Shown here in pieces: positions 44,501 through 53,886 of a stretch of DNA of 64,000 nt; position 1 is the first letter of the stretch; each line of letters opens with the position of its first letter. Location of the stretch: assembly GCA_019695345.1 (NCBI GenBank), contig JAIBAE010000009.1:1-64000 (forward strand), written 5' to 3'. The DNA is from Bacteroidota bacterium (GTDB lineage Bacteria; Bacteroidota; Ignavibacteria; Kapaibacteriales; NICIL-2). Position numbers and translations under genes: made by a program. Below the pieces are notes generated by a model. The model did no database searches. It was given only the letters and a program-made list of their open reading frames with translations, and was not told the origin of the DNA.

Positions 44501-47500
44501 CCGATTTGCGTGGGTTATATAATCATAACATAAACTTCTTGGATAGCTTAAGCCCCAAATGGGATTCAGTAAAAGTTGACCCTTGGGCGAAACGCCCGGA
44601 AAACAGAGAAAAGATTTGGGGTGGGTTCCAACGATTACTTTCATCATTTAACTCAAACTTCGATTTAGAAAATATTGACTACATCGAAATCATGATGCAG
44701 GTAGATCCAGCTACTGAACCAACTGCAAAAATGTATATTGACTTAGGACAGATTAGTGAAGACATTATTCCAAATCATACGTTAAATACCGAAGATGGTA
44801 TAACATCGGCTAATCCGGTTCCTAACGGACGGATAGACCCGGGCGAAGATTTAGGTATTGATGCACAGGCTAATGATAATGAAAAAATTGCATATCAATA
44901 TCCGTTAAACTTAGAAAGCGACCCTGCTCGTGATGATTATTCATTCGACTTCCAGAAAGATGCAAGTGCCCAAAGTGATCTTGATTTTGATAAGTACAAT
45001 AATTATGAAGGGAACTCAACTCAGTCTGAACTAGGGCAATTCCCGGATACAGAAATTTTGAACAAACAGAACGGACAGACAATAGCGCTTGATGATAGTT
45101 ACTTTAGCTACGAAGTTAACCTTGACCCAAGTGCAGGTAACCCGCAAGTTGTTGGTGGTGGTAATAATAACTGGCGATTGTATCGTATTCCATTACGTGG
45201 TGCCAAGAAAACAATAGGTAATCCTCTGTTCTCAAACATTCAATATGTACGTGTTTGGTTTAAGGGTGGAAGACTAAAAGCAACAATTGTTGATTGGCGT
45301 TTTGCAGGTGCGCAATGGCAACGTATTAATTATGCAGCTGTGGCAAATAGCGCAGAAGTAACAGATAACACACTTCGTGTTTCATTTGTAAATAGAGAGG
45401 AACACTACGGTCCGCCCGATTACTATACGATGCCTCCGGGTGTACAAGCTCCGCGTAACCTTGCCAATTCCGATTACAATAGCGACATTCGGTTAAATGA
45501 GCAATCGTTGGTAGTTGGTGTAGATAACCTAAACTGCGGCGAAGAGCGTGCAGCAACACGCTTCTTCCGTACATTCGATATGTTCTATTACAAGTCACTA
45601 AAGTTCTTTGTAAAAGGTATTGGTGGTCAGGATTTCATTCCACCCGATTCGCTCTCGTTAACACCGGCAGATACAACCTTACCTCAATTCTATGTTCGCT
45701 TTGGTACCGATAGTGCAAACTATTACGAGTATCGTGCTCCTATTGTCCGCGAATGGAAGAACGTTGCTATTGACCTTGAAAAACTTACTGCTATAAAACA
45801 AAGGCGCGATTCGCTTGGTCAGTTTACACGAATGGTGTTTGGTGTAGAAAACGAACCACTTGCACGATATGCTATTCTTGGTAATCCTGTTTTAACCCGA
45901 GTTCAATATGTGTCGTTTGGTATTGCAAATCCACGCGAGCGATGCCCCAAAGGATTAAGCACAACAGTATGGATAGACGAACTCCGCTTACTTGACCCGC
46001 TATCGGATAATGATTGGGCAGGAACTGGTGCGTTAGATATTAAACTTGCCGACCTTGGTAACTTCAGGATGGCGTACACACAACTGAACCCTAATTTCCA
46101 CCGGTTAGAAGAACGCTTTGGGAATCGGGAAACTACGCGCGAATTTTCAGCAACATTTGATGCAGGGTTTGAGAAGTTCTTACCAAAGTCGTGGAAAGAT
46201 ACACGTATTCCATTTTCATTCTCGCGCATCACTCGCGAACGAGACCCACAATTTCAGGCACAAAACGATGTAAACATTGAAGCTGCCGCCGCTGTTGCAT
46301 ATAATCAGGCATTGGCAAATGGTGAATCTGAAACACAGGCAACAGATAGAGCAGATTATGTTCGCAGACGTTCGCGTACACGGTGGGCACAAACATCATT
46401 TGGTATTACGGGCTTCAAATTCGGTTTGCCGTCAAACGAATGGTATATCCGCGAAACCATTAACCGTCTTGCGTTAGCATTTACGTATTTCCAGGAAGCA
46501 GAGCAATCACCCGTTGTACAAGAACGTTTTCTGTGGCGTTGGGATTTCTCGGCGCAGTATTCGGTAAATATTCCGGCAATTGCAAGTGTACGGTTAGGCG
46601 GAATCTTTGGAAGTATTCCGTTGATTAAAGAGTACAAAGACTGGAAGATTAACTTTTTACCACAAACACTTTCATTAAGTACTAAGTTTACCCGTTCACG
46701 CAGAACTGAACAATCGTGGTTTCTTCAGTTCCCTACTCCGCCCGAGCGTCACTTCGATGCAACAAACTCCATGAGTTTACAATGGAAATTAGCCGAAGGC
46801 GGACTGCTCTCGCCAACGTTAGATTACAACATGGTACAAGGTAGCACATTGGTGCCATTAGAACTTGATTCGCTTGGTAATCAGTTAACAGGTTCTGATG
46901 TTATGCGCAAAGTGTTATTTACAAACAACAAGTTTATAGACTTCGGAACGCCTAACAATCTATCACAAAATGTAGTAATTAACTTCCGTCCTAAGTTACC
47001 CGATTTTGGTGGTATCAATAAGTACTTCGATGCAAATGGCTCGTTTACCACAAACTATTCGTGGTTCGACCCCATGCAACGCGACCCCGCGTTATCGGAT
47101 GTTGCTAAACAGGTACGCACTACCAATAACATTCGTATAACCTCTAATCTGCGTTTACGCCAAATGACGAATGCATGGTTTGGGATAACACCGCCAAGCA
47201 CCTCTGCTAAACCGGATACAACAAAATCCAGTTCTTTATTTGCCGATATCGCAGATTTATTCCGTTCGTTGATATTCGATTACGAATCCTTTAATATAAA
47301 TTTTACCCAAGGGAACACTGCTAACACACCTGGTGTATTTGGTGGTACAGGGTTCTCTAACTTTTGGGGACGCGGTGCAACATTCCGTGCCAGCGAAAAC
47401 TTCTTAGGACCTTCGGCAGCATATCAATTAGGGTTAGTTCGATATCCGCATGGCTCGTATCGTATTACATCGTCAAGTAAGTTCCCGTTCTTCGGCTTCG

Positions 47501-48612
47501 AGGAAGATTACGGATTACGTCCGCCGAATGCACAGTTACAAGATAACTTTACACAACGCACAAATCTCGAAATGCGCACATCGCGTCCATTGTGGAAGAA
47601 TGCAACGTTAGATTTAAACTGGCGTACAGAGTTTAGCAACAACCGCAATCAGTTAACAACAACCGATGCACAAGGTAACATGACGTTTACTAATGTTATC
47701 TTAACAGAGCAATACAACAGAACATTTTTAACAATGCCGGATTTCTTTTTATTATCGGTATTCAACAATACGCCAGAGAACGTTATCAATCGTTACCGTA
47801 CTGCAAAGAAAGATATCATTGGTAACAAAAACGAAGATTCGCTTTCTATTGATGACCAAATCAAAGTACAAAATGCAATGACCGATGCCTTTATAGGTGG
47901 GCTTCAAGCATTCGAGGCATTCCCCGGAGCGTTGTTACGGTTCTTGCCTGCACTAAACTGGTCGTTCCGTTGGGAAGGTATAGAAAAATATTGGTTCTTT
48001 GGTGGTATTGCCCAACGTGTATCACTCGAACACAATTATCAATCATCATACACCGAAAACGCACGTGTAAACGATAACGGACGCACTGTGGATGCGCAAA
48101 CAGTACAGATGGCATTTCAGCCATTGGTAGGTGTAACCTTTACGTTCGACGAAAAACAAGTAAAAGGAAATCTAACAGGTAATCTGCGCTATAACACACG
48201 TACAAATTATGCATTAGCAGCAGCAGCGCGTACACTCTCGCGCGATATACAAAAAGAGTTCTCGCTCAATGCAACCTATACAATACGTGGGTTTCAATTT
48301 GCTGTACTTGGTATAGACTTAAAGAATGATGTTGAATTTAGTTTCTTATCAACATATCGCCGCACATCGCGCAGTACCTACACACTTAGCGAAGTTCAGC
48401 AATCGCAACAGCAAGGTACAAACGGAAGCGAGCTTGACGGACAAACAAGTATAACTATCGAGCCACGTGCGCGCTACACTGTAAGTAATCGTGTAACTGC
48501 ATCCGCATTCTTCCGCTACGATGGCAACTTTAGCACAGGCGCATCAAACCCCGGTTACAGCACAACGCAGGTAGGCTTAGAAGTTCGCCTTGCAATATCC
48601 GGTGGCAGATAA
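41584..48612 (+). CDS. sprA: SprA/Sov, outer-membrane translocon of the type IX secretion system
   Basis: This 2342-residue protein is the giant beta-barrel through which T9SS cargo leaves the cell. After a short basic N-terminus and hydrophobic signal (about 20-42), the family's conserved stretches follow: PPNPLTSIFGKPEISINVNGEVTVRGGW near 216, IGDKLKLGTDWSTRRQFEFDNRFKIGYDGYDDDIIKRIELGNVQLQTPSSFIRGSQALFGVRADFQFG near 274-340, VAYIDDFESAQRSISLG near 893, and NNIRITSNLRLRQMTNAWFG near 1844. The C-terminus ends with barrel strands. The length is within the family range (about 2000-2500). An ATG five codons later could also start it. Two exported proteins downstream carry matching sorting domains. 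Confidence 0.95.
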   Translation: MCIFRMSSGSKKRMTLKRKLTALQQILCVSITVAATVTVVYAGSSANGTSVISHKTSRRTSRDAFAYVNSMYALKTLVWQLHPFSLNTTYFFLPEGDTVVPKRTKSIIPTPVIERDKNTSKFDAPRYGLPSGLDILRTIDSTGEYIKTQERIDGVDVGIPNSIKLDDYLLLRQQQISRSMWDSLMTKYDLKAAMSGDQLSKLISQATNIAIPLPPNPLTSIFGKPEISINVNGEVTVRGGWRWDSQNLGASSAFGQSQSAPVFTQDIQINVSGRIGDKLKLGTDWSTRRQFEFDNRFKIGYDGYDDDIIKRIELGNVQLQTPSSFIRGSQALFGVRADFQFGPLFLKTIASQKRGEQKIITVNGGSSRTRFVLRGYDYAQNHFFLDTAYKSLYREYWKYSTPQIPTTAPQLRVKEIVVYESSGDVRDQAVGGVEVIAYDTLSPIQYANNERYPNSMKVGQSLSGRIERGRFIKLDETSGRFTYDKNLGKLDIINMRRDRTYAVAYRTEGATNAKEDDLYTGSLVNSKDKDTLILKLIYRPNMQPAYTNLWARQMRNIYFINATNVNTQDAKINIYYLRTNNDSTDVLEGTPDKIVTGLRVDQVNNATGQQPGDGVFDFSGSGSTAGSQGTSTTSQQSVGYSGSPFFDAQRGEIIFPSLEPFREGLDTAFGRRGIPATAKQFYYSSIYDNQVELAKQQTAQDRWIIVGDVQGQSAGRIPLGYNIATGSVKVRLDGRELRENDDFTVEYISGMLTLRNPQAQVPGANLSIEYESNDIMNVTTKTLAGIRADVNVYKTRNFNSSIGATYMYYNQAMLLDRVRIGEEPVSNAMAGVDGQMQWTAKWLTDVLDALPFYETKEKSTINLRGEWALQMPTPNKRISDVPTDNGQAVAYIDDFESAQRSISLGLSATQWTHAAVPVDSTISPDDSIRGTYRGKNSWWQYFIGRIPSTDPYPNRQTIQGRSNISGFYIDFNPDLRGLYNHNINFLDSLSPKWDSVKVDPWAKRPENREKIWGGFQRLLSSFNSNFDLENIDYIEIMMQVDPATEPTAKMYIDLGQISEDIIPNHTLNTEDGITSANPVPNGRIDPGEDLGIDAQANDNEKIAYQYPLNLESDPARDDYSFDFQKDASAQSDLDFDKYNNYEGNSTQSELGQFPDTEILNKQNGQTIALDDSYFSYEVNLDPSAGNPQVVGGGNNNWRLYRIPLRGAKKTIGNPLFSNIQYVRVWFKGGRLKATIVDWRFAGAQWQRINYAAVANSAEVTDNTLRVSFVNREEHYGPPDYYTMPPGVQAPRNLANSDYNSDIRLNEQSLVVGVDNLNCGEERAATRFFRTFDMFYYKSLKFFVKGIGGQDFIPPDSLSLTPADTTLPQFYVRFGTDSANYYEYRAPIVREWKNVAIDLEKLTAIKQRRDSLGQFTRMVFGVENEPLARYAILGNPVLTRVQYVSFGIANPRERCPKGLSTTVWIDELRLLDPLSDNDWAGTGALDIKLADLGNFRMAYTQLNPNFHRLEERFGNRETTREFSATFDAGFEKFLPKSWKDTRIPFSFSRITRERDPQFQAQNDVNIEAAAAVAYNQALANGESETQATDRADYVRRRSRTRWAQTSFGITGFKFGLPSNEWYIRETINRLALAFTYFQEAEQSPVVQERFLWRWDFSAQYSVNIPAIASVRLGGIFGSIPLIKEYKDWKINFLPQTLSLSTKFTRSRRTEQSWFLQFPTPPERHFDATNSMSLQWKLAEGGLLSPTLDYNMVQGSTLVPLELDSLGNQLTGSDVMRKVLFTNNKFIDFGTPNNLSQNVVINFRPKLPDFGGINKYFDANGSFTTNYSWFDPMQRDPALSDVAKQVRTTNNIRITSNLRLRQMTNAWFGITPPSTSAKPDTTKSSSLFADIADLFRSLIFDYESFNINFTQGNTANTPGVFGGTGFSNFWGRGATFRASENFLGPSAAYQLGLVRYPHGSYRITSSSKFPFFGFEEDYGLRPPNAQLQDNFTQRTNLEMRTSRPLWKNATLDLNWRTEFSNNRNQLTTTDAQGNMTFTNVILTEQYNRTFLTMPDFFLLSVFNNTPENVINRYRTAKKDIIGNKNEDSLSIDDQIKVQNAMTDAFIGGLQAFEAFPGALLRFLPALNWSFRWEGIEKYWFFGGIAQRVSLEHNYQSSYTENARVNDNGRTVDAQTVQMAFQPLVGVTFTFDEKQVKGNLTGNLRYNTRTNYALAAAARTLSRDIQKEFSLNATYTIRGFQFAVLGIDLKNDVEFSFLSTYRRTSRSTYTLSEVQQSQQQGTNGSELDGQTSITIEPRARYTVSNRVTASAFFRYDGNFSTGASNPGYSTTQVGLEVRLAISGGR

Positions 48613-48621
48613 TAGTATTCT

Positions 48622-48684
48622 ATGCTATCGCAAACCGCACCACGCCTTGCTTACAAAGCAGGGCGTTTTTTTTGCGGGAAAGAA
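48622..48684 (+). terminator. R1 repeat, copy 18, with terminator of sprA
   Basis: Left box TATGCTATCGCAAACCGCACC, then an 11-bp stem (ACGCCTTGCTT / AAGCAGGGCGT, 48642-48666, with one T-G wobble) and T8, overlapping the right box TTTGCGGGAAAGAATC. It starts 9 bp after the sprA stop. This is a textbook intrinsic terminator inside the repeat. Confidence 0.88.
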
Positions 48685-48849
48685 TCACAACAAAGCAAGA
48701 TACGTTATCGCACTATATATGAAATCAATGTGTATGTGTTGAACTCTACGTAATCTTATTGGATTCTGCATAGTAATAGAATATATTGTTTAACTATATG
48801 TTGTATTTTGTGACGTATAGTATAAATCCACAATACCAAAGATGAAACC

Positions 48850-49905
48850 ATGAGAGACCTTGTTATCTGGAATATCATATTTATAATTTGTACTTCACTC
48901 ACCTTTAGCCAAACCCACACAGACAGCACCGCAATATGGCAACACCAACTTGATGAATGCCATATGGATGTTATTCGATTAGGTTCGGCATATCCAAGTA
49001 ATCATCAACATTTTTGCGATAAGATGGATTCCATCTTTACACTAATGTTTAATCATTATAAAACATCTGCTTCCACTGCCGAAAAAGCAATTGCAATAGA
49101 AGGTATGTTAATGGTAACAAGTAGTGCAGTGGTATGTAATTGTATGTGGAGGCGAAATGCAATTGATACCATATTGCAAAACGAATACAAAGCATTATCA
49201 ACGTTTCAATCAATTATAAAACTTCATCCTACAATTGCAACAACCGGGTATGATGTTGTTTCAAACAAGAGTGTAGCGAGACAATTACTTCTTTGCCTTG
49301 ATGCACTTCCTGATAGTATCAGGCAAGAGACATTAAATAGCGCTGTAACGAATGAGCTATACGGAGTAAATGATTCAAATAAAATACAAAGAGCTCGTTT
49401 TTTTGCTCAAAAGTTAGAACAGGAGTTTCCTACATCATCTGCTTTTTCTGACATTGCCTATTTTGTAGATGTCAATTTCCCGATTCGAAAAGGGAAAAAG
49501 ATTCCCGATTTTTTCCTGTGGTCATTAGATGATAAGGACAGCGTAAGTAATACATCACTTTTAGGTAGATGGTATATGATTGATGTATGGGGAGTTGGGT
49601 GTAAACCATGTTTACAGGCATTCCCACATCTTGCATCCATCTTTGAAAAGTATAAAGGAAAAAAGGGATTTACAATCATTGGTATTGTAACCGACGAGCC
49701 CAAGAGAGCAACAACGATAATTAATCAATATGGTATACAATGGAAACAGTACGATGCTTTCCGTACATCAGTTGTAAAAGATTTAACTGCCGGATGGATG
49801 CCATATTATATCCTTGTAAATGATAAAGGCGAAGTAGCCGCTGTTGACTATGAATTACGCCATCAACATTTAGATGAAACACTCCATAGACTGTTAGAGA
49901 ATTGA
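48850..49905 (+). CDS. TlpA-like thioredoxin-fold exported protein
   Basis: A 351-residue protein with a signal peptide (1-20) and a long helical N-terminal domain (about 25-210). The thioredoxin-like part (215-351) has IPDFFLWSLDDKD, WYMIDVWGVGCKPCLQAFPHL with the redox pair C251-C254, FTIIGIVTDEP and the cis-Pro region AGWMPYYILVNDKGEV. Such proteins reduce or carry thiols in the periplasm. The WGVGCKPC loop replaces the usual WATWCxPC. The gene is A+T-rich and stands alone. Confidence 0.83.
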   Translation: MRDLVIWNIIFIICTSLTFSQTHTDSTAIWQHQLDECHMDVIRLGSAYPSNHQHFCDKMDSIFTLMFNHYKTSASTAEKAIAIEGMLMVTSSAVVCNCMWRRNAIDTILQNEYKALSTFQSIIKLHPTIATTGYDVVSNKSVARQLLLCLDALPDSIRQETLNSAVTNELYGVNDSNKIQRARFFAQKLEQEFPTSSAFSDIAYFVDVNFPIRKGKKIPDFFLWSLDDKDSVSNTSLLGRWYMIDVWGVGCKPCLQAFPHLASIFEKYKGKKGFTIIGIVTDEPKRATTIINQYGIQWKQYDAFRTSVVKDLTAGWMPYYILVNDKGEVAAVDYELRHQHLDETLHRLLEN

Positions 49906-49941
49906 TATTTACTTCGGGCTACACTGTTAGATGTAATAGCG

Positions 49942-50005
49942 CTTCTTTCCCGCAGTACAACTGTGCTACAGAAAGCAAACGTTTGGTGCGGTCGGGCGAT
50001 AGCAA
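49942..50005 (-). repeat. R1 repeat, copy 19 (3' end of thioesterase gene)
   Basis: On the minus strand: left box TTGCTATCGCCCGACCGCACC, right box TACTGCGGGAAAGAAG. It begins 6 bp after the thioesterase stop. The core contains a small CTGT-AGC-ACAG hairpin. Confidence 0.8.
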
Positions 50006-50011
50006 AGAATA

Positions 50012-50479
50012 CTACTGCATAAATTCGCTCATTTCAAGTTCAATTCCTTTGCGTAGTTCCATAAGCCGTTTGGCATATTGTTGCAGTTTAATTTCATCGG
50101 GGGTAGTGGGTGAATAAGGAGCCACCGACGTTGGCGCGCCAGTGCTATCTACTGCAACAAATACTATAATACAGTGTGTGTTGTGGATATAGTTGGTTGC
50201 TTCGGGACGTTTGCTGTATACATCTACGGCAATATGCATAGATGTTGTTCCGGTGTAGATAATCTTTGCACGAATTTCTACGATTGAGCCGATGTGAATG
50301 GGCGACATAAAACGTATGCCGCCAACATATACGGTTACAGCATAACCTCCACACCATTGTGCCGCACATGCGTAACCTGCTTGGTCAATCCATTTCATTA
50401 CCGCGCCGCCATGAACTTTTCCGCCAAAGTTTACATCGGTTGGCTCGGCGAGAAATCGGAGTGTGAGAGTTGTGTTCAT
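50012..50479 (-). CDS. Acyl-CoA thioesterase, hotdog fold (YciA-type)
   Basis: A 155-residue protein with the hotdog signature GGKVHGGAVMKWIDQAGYACA at about 19-39 (Asp32 general base) and the second part GGIRFMSPIHIGSIVEIRAKIIYTGTTSMHIAVDVY near 53-88. It should hydrolyse acyl-CoA, forming hexamers. The convergent TlpA-like gene is separated only by R1 copy 19. The operon to its right reads the same way but ends 54 bp before its start, so joint transcription is possible. Confidence 0.88.
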   Translation of the reverse strand: MNTTLTLRFLAEPTDVNFGGKVHGGAVMKWIDQAGYACAAQWCGGYAVTVYVGGIRFMSPIHIGSIVEIRAKIIYTGTTSMHIAVDVYSKRPEATNYIHNTHCIIVFVAVDSTGAPTSVAPYSPTTPDEIKLQQYAKRLMELRKGIELEMSEFMQ

Positions 50480-50533
50480 GTTGCTTTTTTGATATTAATG
50501 AATAAATTAACAAACTTCAAATTACATGAAATA

Positions 50534-52144
50534 TTATACATGCTTTCTGGTTTGTAATAATTCTTTAGCAGCACGATTCCCTTGATAAAATGCTTCTTCG
50601 AACAAAGATAAGCCACTTAAATCGGAATGGGCAAAGAATATCTTATTATCAATTGGAGCTTTGAGTTTTTCGAGGTGTGTATTTGCGTAAAATCCTACAA
50701 CAGGTGCTATCATACCATGTCCCCACAGAACGGCATCTACATATTCAGTTTCTGAAATAATTCCGGGGTGAACAGATTCAAGTTCCTGCGCCACCTGATT
50801 AACAATTTCTTCTGTGGTACTATGTAGTAGTTGTTTTCTTCCTTCTTGAGGTGCTTGTTTATGGAGAGTGGTATACCAAGTTATTACTGTTTTATTGTTG
50901 TGTGTAGTTAACAACTGTTGGGTATCATTTATATAGCCAAGGCTGTTAGCCCCATATAGTACATTATCCCAATGCACATCACTCAGTATTCCTGAAGTAT
51001 CATTAAGAATAAGAGTTACAACTAACCATGGAGCATACTTAAAATTTTGTGTCCATTGTGTTCTTTCCGGTTGGATGGTTGATAACAAACGTGTAGTAAT
51101 AAACTGCGGCGTTGCAATGATGCACTGTTTAGCATGTAGGATTTTTGAATTATTGCTATCATTTATTACAGCAACCTTTACCTTGGCATTGTGTATCTCA
51201 ATGTTGTATGCAAGGGTATCACAGATTAGGTTTTGCGTAACATCTGTACGTAGAATGTCTACAAGATGTCCGTTGCCGTTAGGCCAAGTAAGGTTGGTAT
51301 CTTCGGGTGCATTCGCCGACTTAGCTCTGCGTGCCACAAAGTATTGAATTCCTGCAAATGCACTTATAGACTCAATACCCATTCCGTATTCATCTCTGCA
51401 ACAATAATCAGCATACCATATCACTTCATCTTCTGTAATTAGATTGTTTTTCAGAAAATCAGCAAACGAAATTCCATCAAGTTCCAAGGATATATCATTT
51501 GTATATCCGTTACATATTGGTAATGCAAAAATGTATTCTCCATTGTCGTTTTTTAGATTTTCGTAGTTGTGTAACAGTTGAACAAATTTATTATATCCCG
51601 CGGGTGAGAATTTTGCTATTGTTGATGCAATTCCATCCCGCCATTTACCACGATAATACAACCTTTCCTGCGGTGCAAAGCAAAGGTCGTTTTCGTTGTA
51701 TACAGGTAGTTCATTTTCAAACCCGGTAATAATATTATGTTCGGATAAGAACTCTATAAGTTCTTTATTATGTAATTCTGCAATAGGAAGATAGTGCGCT
51801 CCATATGGGTAACGATAAGTATTCCGTTTGCCACTTGATGCATTCCCGCCAATGTGATGGTTGACTTCAATTATAGCAACATTGTCAATTCCTTGCCTAC
51901 GTAAATAGCGCGCTGCCGATAATCCCGCAACTCCGCTACCAATTACAATTGTATCATATGTTTCACCTTCACGCTCAGGTAATGGTAGATTTCCAGTTTT
52001 AAGTTTGTGCCCAAGTTTATGAGCAGAAGATATTATGTGAGTAGTGGCTGTTTGCTCTTGTCTTTTACAGGAATTTACTAAGGTTGTACCAAGTGCTGAA
52101 GTGATGCACAGAGAAAGTGATGATAAAAAAGTACGTCTATCCAT
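50534..52144 (-). CDS. FAD-dependent amine oxidase-like protein (polyamine operon, last gene)
   Basis: A 536-residue flavoprotein. MDRRTFLSSLSLCITSALGTTLVNSC looks like a short, RR-type export signal with a lipobox-like Cys. FAD binding is through TIVIGSGVAGLSAARYLRR near 65 followed by the acidic E and GGNASSG. The C-terminus carries KIFFAHSDLSGLSLFEEAFYQGNRAAKELL, the family's second FAD contact. It belongs to the flavin monoamine oxidase/desaturase superfamily. As the last gene after an aminopropyltransferase, a polyamine or polyamine adduct is a sensible substrate, but this is an inference. It starts 3 bp after the previous gene. Confidence 0.8.
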   Translation of the reverse strand: MDRRTFLSSLSLCITSALGTTLVNSCKRQEQTATTHIISSAHKLGHKLKTGNLPLPEREGETYDTIVIGSGVAGLSAARYLRRQGIDNVAIIEVNHHIGGNASSGKRNTYRYPYGAHYLPIAELHNKELIEFLSEHNIITGFENELPVYNENDLCFAPQERLYYRGKWRDGIASTIAKFSPAGYNKFVQLLHNYENLKNDNGEYIFALPICNGYTNDISLELDGISFADFLKNNLITEDEVIWYADYCCRDEYGMGIESISAFAGIQYFVARRAKSANAPEDTNLTWPNGNGHLVDILRTDVTQNLICDTLAYNIEIHNAKVKVAVINDSNNSKILHAKQCIIATPQFITTRLLSTIQPERTQWTQNFKYAPWLVVTLILNDTSGILSDVHWDNVLYGANSLGYINDTQQLLTTHNNKTVITWYTTLHKQAPQEGRKQLLHSTTEEIVNQVAQELESVHPGIISETEYVDAVLWGHGMIAPVVGFYANTHLEKLKAPIDNKIFFAHSDLSGLSLFEEAFYQGNRAAKELLQTRKHV

Positions 52145-52147
52145 ATG

Positions 52148-53656
52148 TTAGTGCAGGTATTCAGACCATTCTTGTTCAAAATATTGTACTAAGATTTGGT
52201 TGTTCAGTTTGTTAATATTAACAGTGTTTGTCTTCATATCCGGTGCAAAGTTTAACATTTGCTGAAATATGGTAGGTGTAAAGTATAACAAAGAGTCCGG
52301 CAGTCTTTCTGAGTGGAACAAATCTGGAATAGCTGAGGGCGAAGCAAGTATATATCCCCATTCACCAAACGATGGAATAAAGGTATGATAAGGTTTTGTA
52401 TTAAAACCGGCACTTTGTAGAGTGGCATTTACGCACCAAAATGACTTTGGAGCAACTAAAGGAGATGTAGACTGAACAACTACGATGGTTGAATCATGAG
52501 TTACTTTTTTCATAGTTCTGTAAAACATATCAGTATATAATTTCCCAACAGAATAATTAGAGGGATCCGGAAAGTCCACAATAATAATATCATACTTCCC
52601 AATATGCGAGCGTAACCAAACAAATGCATCATCATTAACTATCTTTACATGGTTAGACTGCAAAGATTTTTTGTTGAGCTTGGCTAACAGCGGATTTGTT
52701 GAAAAGAGATTAGTCATGTAGTAATCCAGATCAACAAGAGTAATATCTTTAACAGATGGATACTTTAGTATTTCCCTTGCTGCTAAGCCATCACCTCCAC
52801 CAAGAACCAGTACATGTTTGGGATTAGATGGGTACAAGCACATTAGCGGGTGAACAAGCGATTCGTGGTATCGATACTCATCGTTAGTATTAAACTGAAG
52901 ATTCCCATTTAGATATAATTTAAATGCTTTATTAGACCTTGTTAGTATTATGCGTTGATACGGAGAGGATACAGAATAAATTATATTCTCACCCAATGCG
53001 TCAGTTTCAGCCAGATTTGTAATGCTGTCAGAATATAATATCCCCATAAAAAGGAACAAAAAAACAATAATAGATTGTAGTGCCAGTGAGCGCACAAAAC
53101 GAAGTTCGTTGCGTACAACATAACATAAAACCAGGGCTACACTTACATTCATACAACCAAAAAAGAACGAGGTTCTGACAAGTCCTAGATATGGAACCAT
53201 AACCAACGGAAAGATTATGGATGCCAGTAATGCACCGGCGTAATCGTACGAAAAAACTCTGGAAATTAAATTTTGGAATTCAATCTGCTTTTTTAGGATA
53301 TTCATAAGTAAAGGTATTTCCAGTCCTACTAAAATACCAGTGCATGAAACTATAAGATACAAGACAATTCTAAATGAATCTATATGAGGAAATAGAATAA
53401 ACAGAAGAGCTGAACTTGTTCCTCCTACAATACCAACTAATATTTCTGTTTGAATAAAAACATCTAACAGATTCTGCTTAATGAAACGCGACAAATAAGA
53501 TCCTATCCCCATGCAAAACAGATAAGCACCAATAATAGTAGAGAACTGTGTAACTGAGTCTCCTAGTAAGTAACTGGCTAAAGTACCTGCAGCTAATTCG
53601 TATACAAGTCCGCATGTTGCGATTATACTTACAGAAAGCAATAAGAGAAGTTGCAT
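52148..53656 (-). CDS. Membrane-anchored spermidine synthase-like aminopropyltransferase
   Basis: A 502-residue fusion. Residues 1-215 form about seven transmembrane helices. Residues about 240-500 are a spermidine synthase-like domain: YRYHESLVHPLM near 261, VLVLGGGDGLAAREI near 282 (SAM-type binding loop), TLVDLDYYM, NDDAFVWL, and the catalytic IIIVDFPDPSNYSVGKLYTDMFYR near 359. The conserved residues of aminopropyl transfer are mostly present, and the membrane anchor suggests a substrate in or near the membrane. It is preceded by a DUF350 gene (2-bp gap) and followed by the flavin oxidase. Confidence 0.87.
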   Translation of the reverse strand: MQLLLLLSVSIIATCGLVYELAAGTLASYLLGDSVTQFSTIIGAYLFCMGIGSYLSRFIKQNLLDVFIQTEILVGIVGGTSSALLFILFPHIDSFRIVLYLIVSCTGILVGLEIPLLMNILKKQIEFQNLISRVFSYDYAGALLASIIFPLVMVPYLGLVRTSFFFGCMNVSVALVLCYVVRNELRFVRSLALQSIIVFLFLFMGILYSDSITNLAETDALGENIIYSVSSPYQRIILTRSNKAFKLYLNGNLQFNTNDEYRYHESLVHPLMCLYPSNPKHVLVLGGGDGLAAREILKYPSVKDITLVDLDYYMTNLFSTNPLLAKLNKKSLQSNHVKIVNDDAFVWLRSHIGKYDIIIVDFPDPSNYSVGKLYTDMFYRTMKKVTHDSTIVVVQSTSPLVAPKSFWCVNATLQSAGFNTKPYHTFIPSFGEWGYILASPSAIPDLFHSERLPDSLLYFTPTIFQQMLNFAPDMKTNTVNINKLNNQILVQYFEQEWSEYLH

Positions 53657-53658
53657 AA

Positions 53659-53874
53659 TTAGTGTATTGCTGATGCTATAATTATTGCTATTGCTATAAC
53701 ATATGCACCAGCTACTATTGCTATTGCTGTATTGCGTTTATCAATCAGCTCAAGCCAAATATTTTGCGGTGTAATTTTCTCTACGATTATAAAACTGATG
53801 ATAAGTATGAGCATACCTAAAAATGTATATACAACCGAGCCTACGATGTACTTAAGTTGCAAAACGTCTTCCAT
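53659..53874 (-). CDS. DUF350 (YjfL-like) small membrane protein
   Basis: A 71-residue protein of two hydrophobic helices: IVGSVVYTFLGMLILIISFIIV and AIAIVAGAYVIAIAIIIASAI, joined by a loop with TPQNIW and DKRNTAIAI. The NxAxAI/G-x-Y-x-G-type pattern is that of DUF350, whose members are small inner-membrane proteins of unknown function. I recall DUF350 genes near SpeD, spermidine synthase and amidoligase-like genes in other bacteria; this is recollection, not a search. Confidence 0.8.
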   Translation of the reverse strand: MEDVLQLKYIVGSVVYTFLGMLILIISFIIVEKITPQNIWLELIDKRNTAIAIVAGAYVIAIAIIIASAIH

Positions 53875-53886
53875 ATCATGTGTCCT

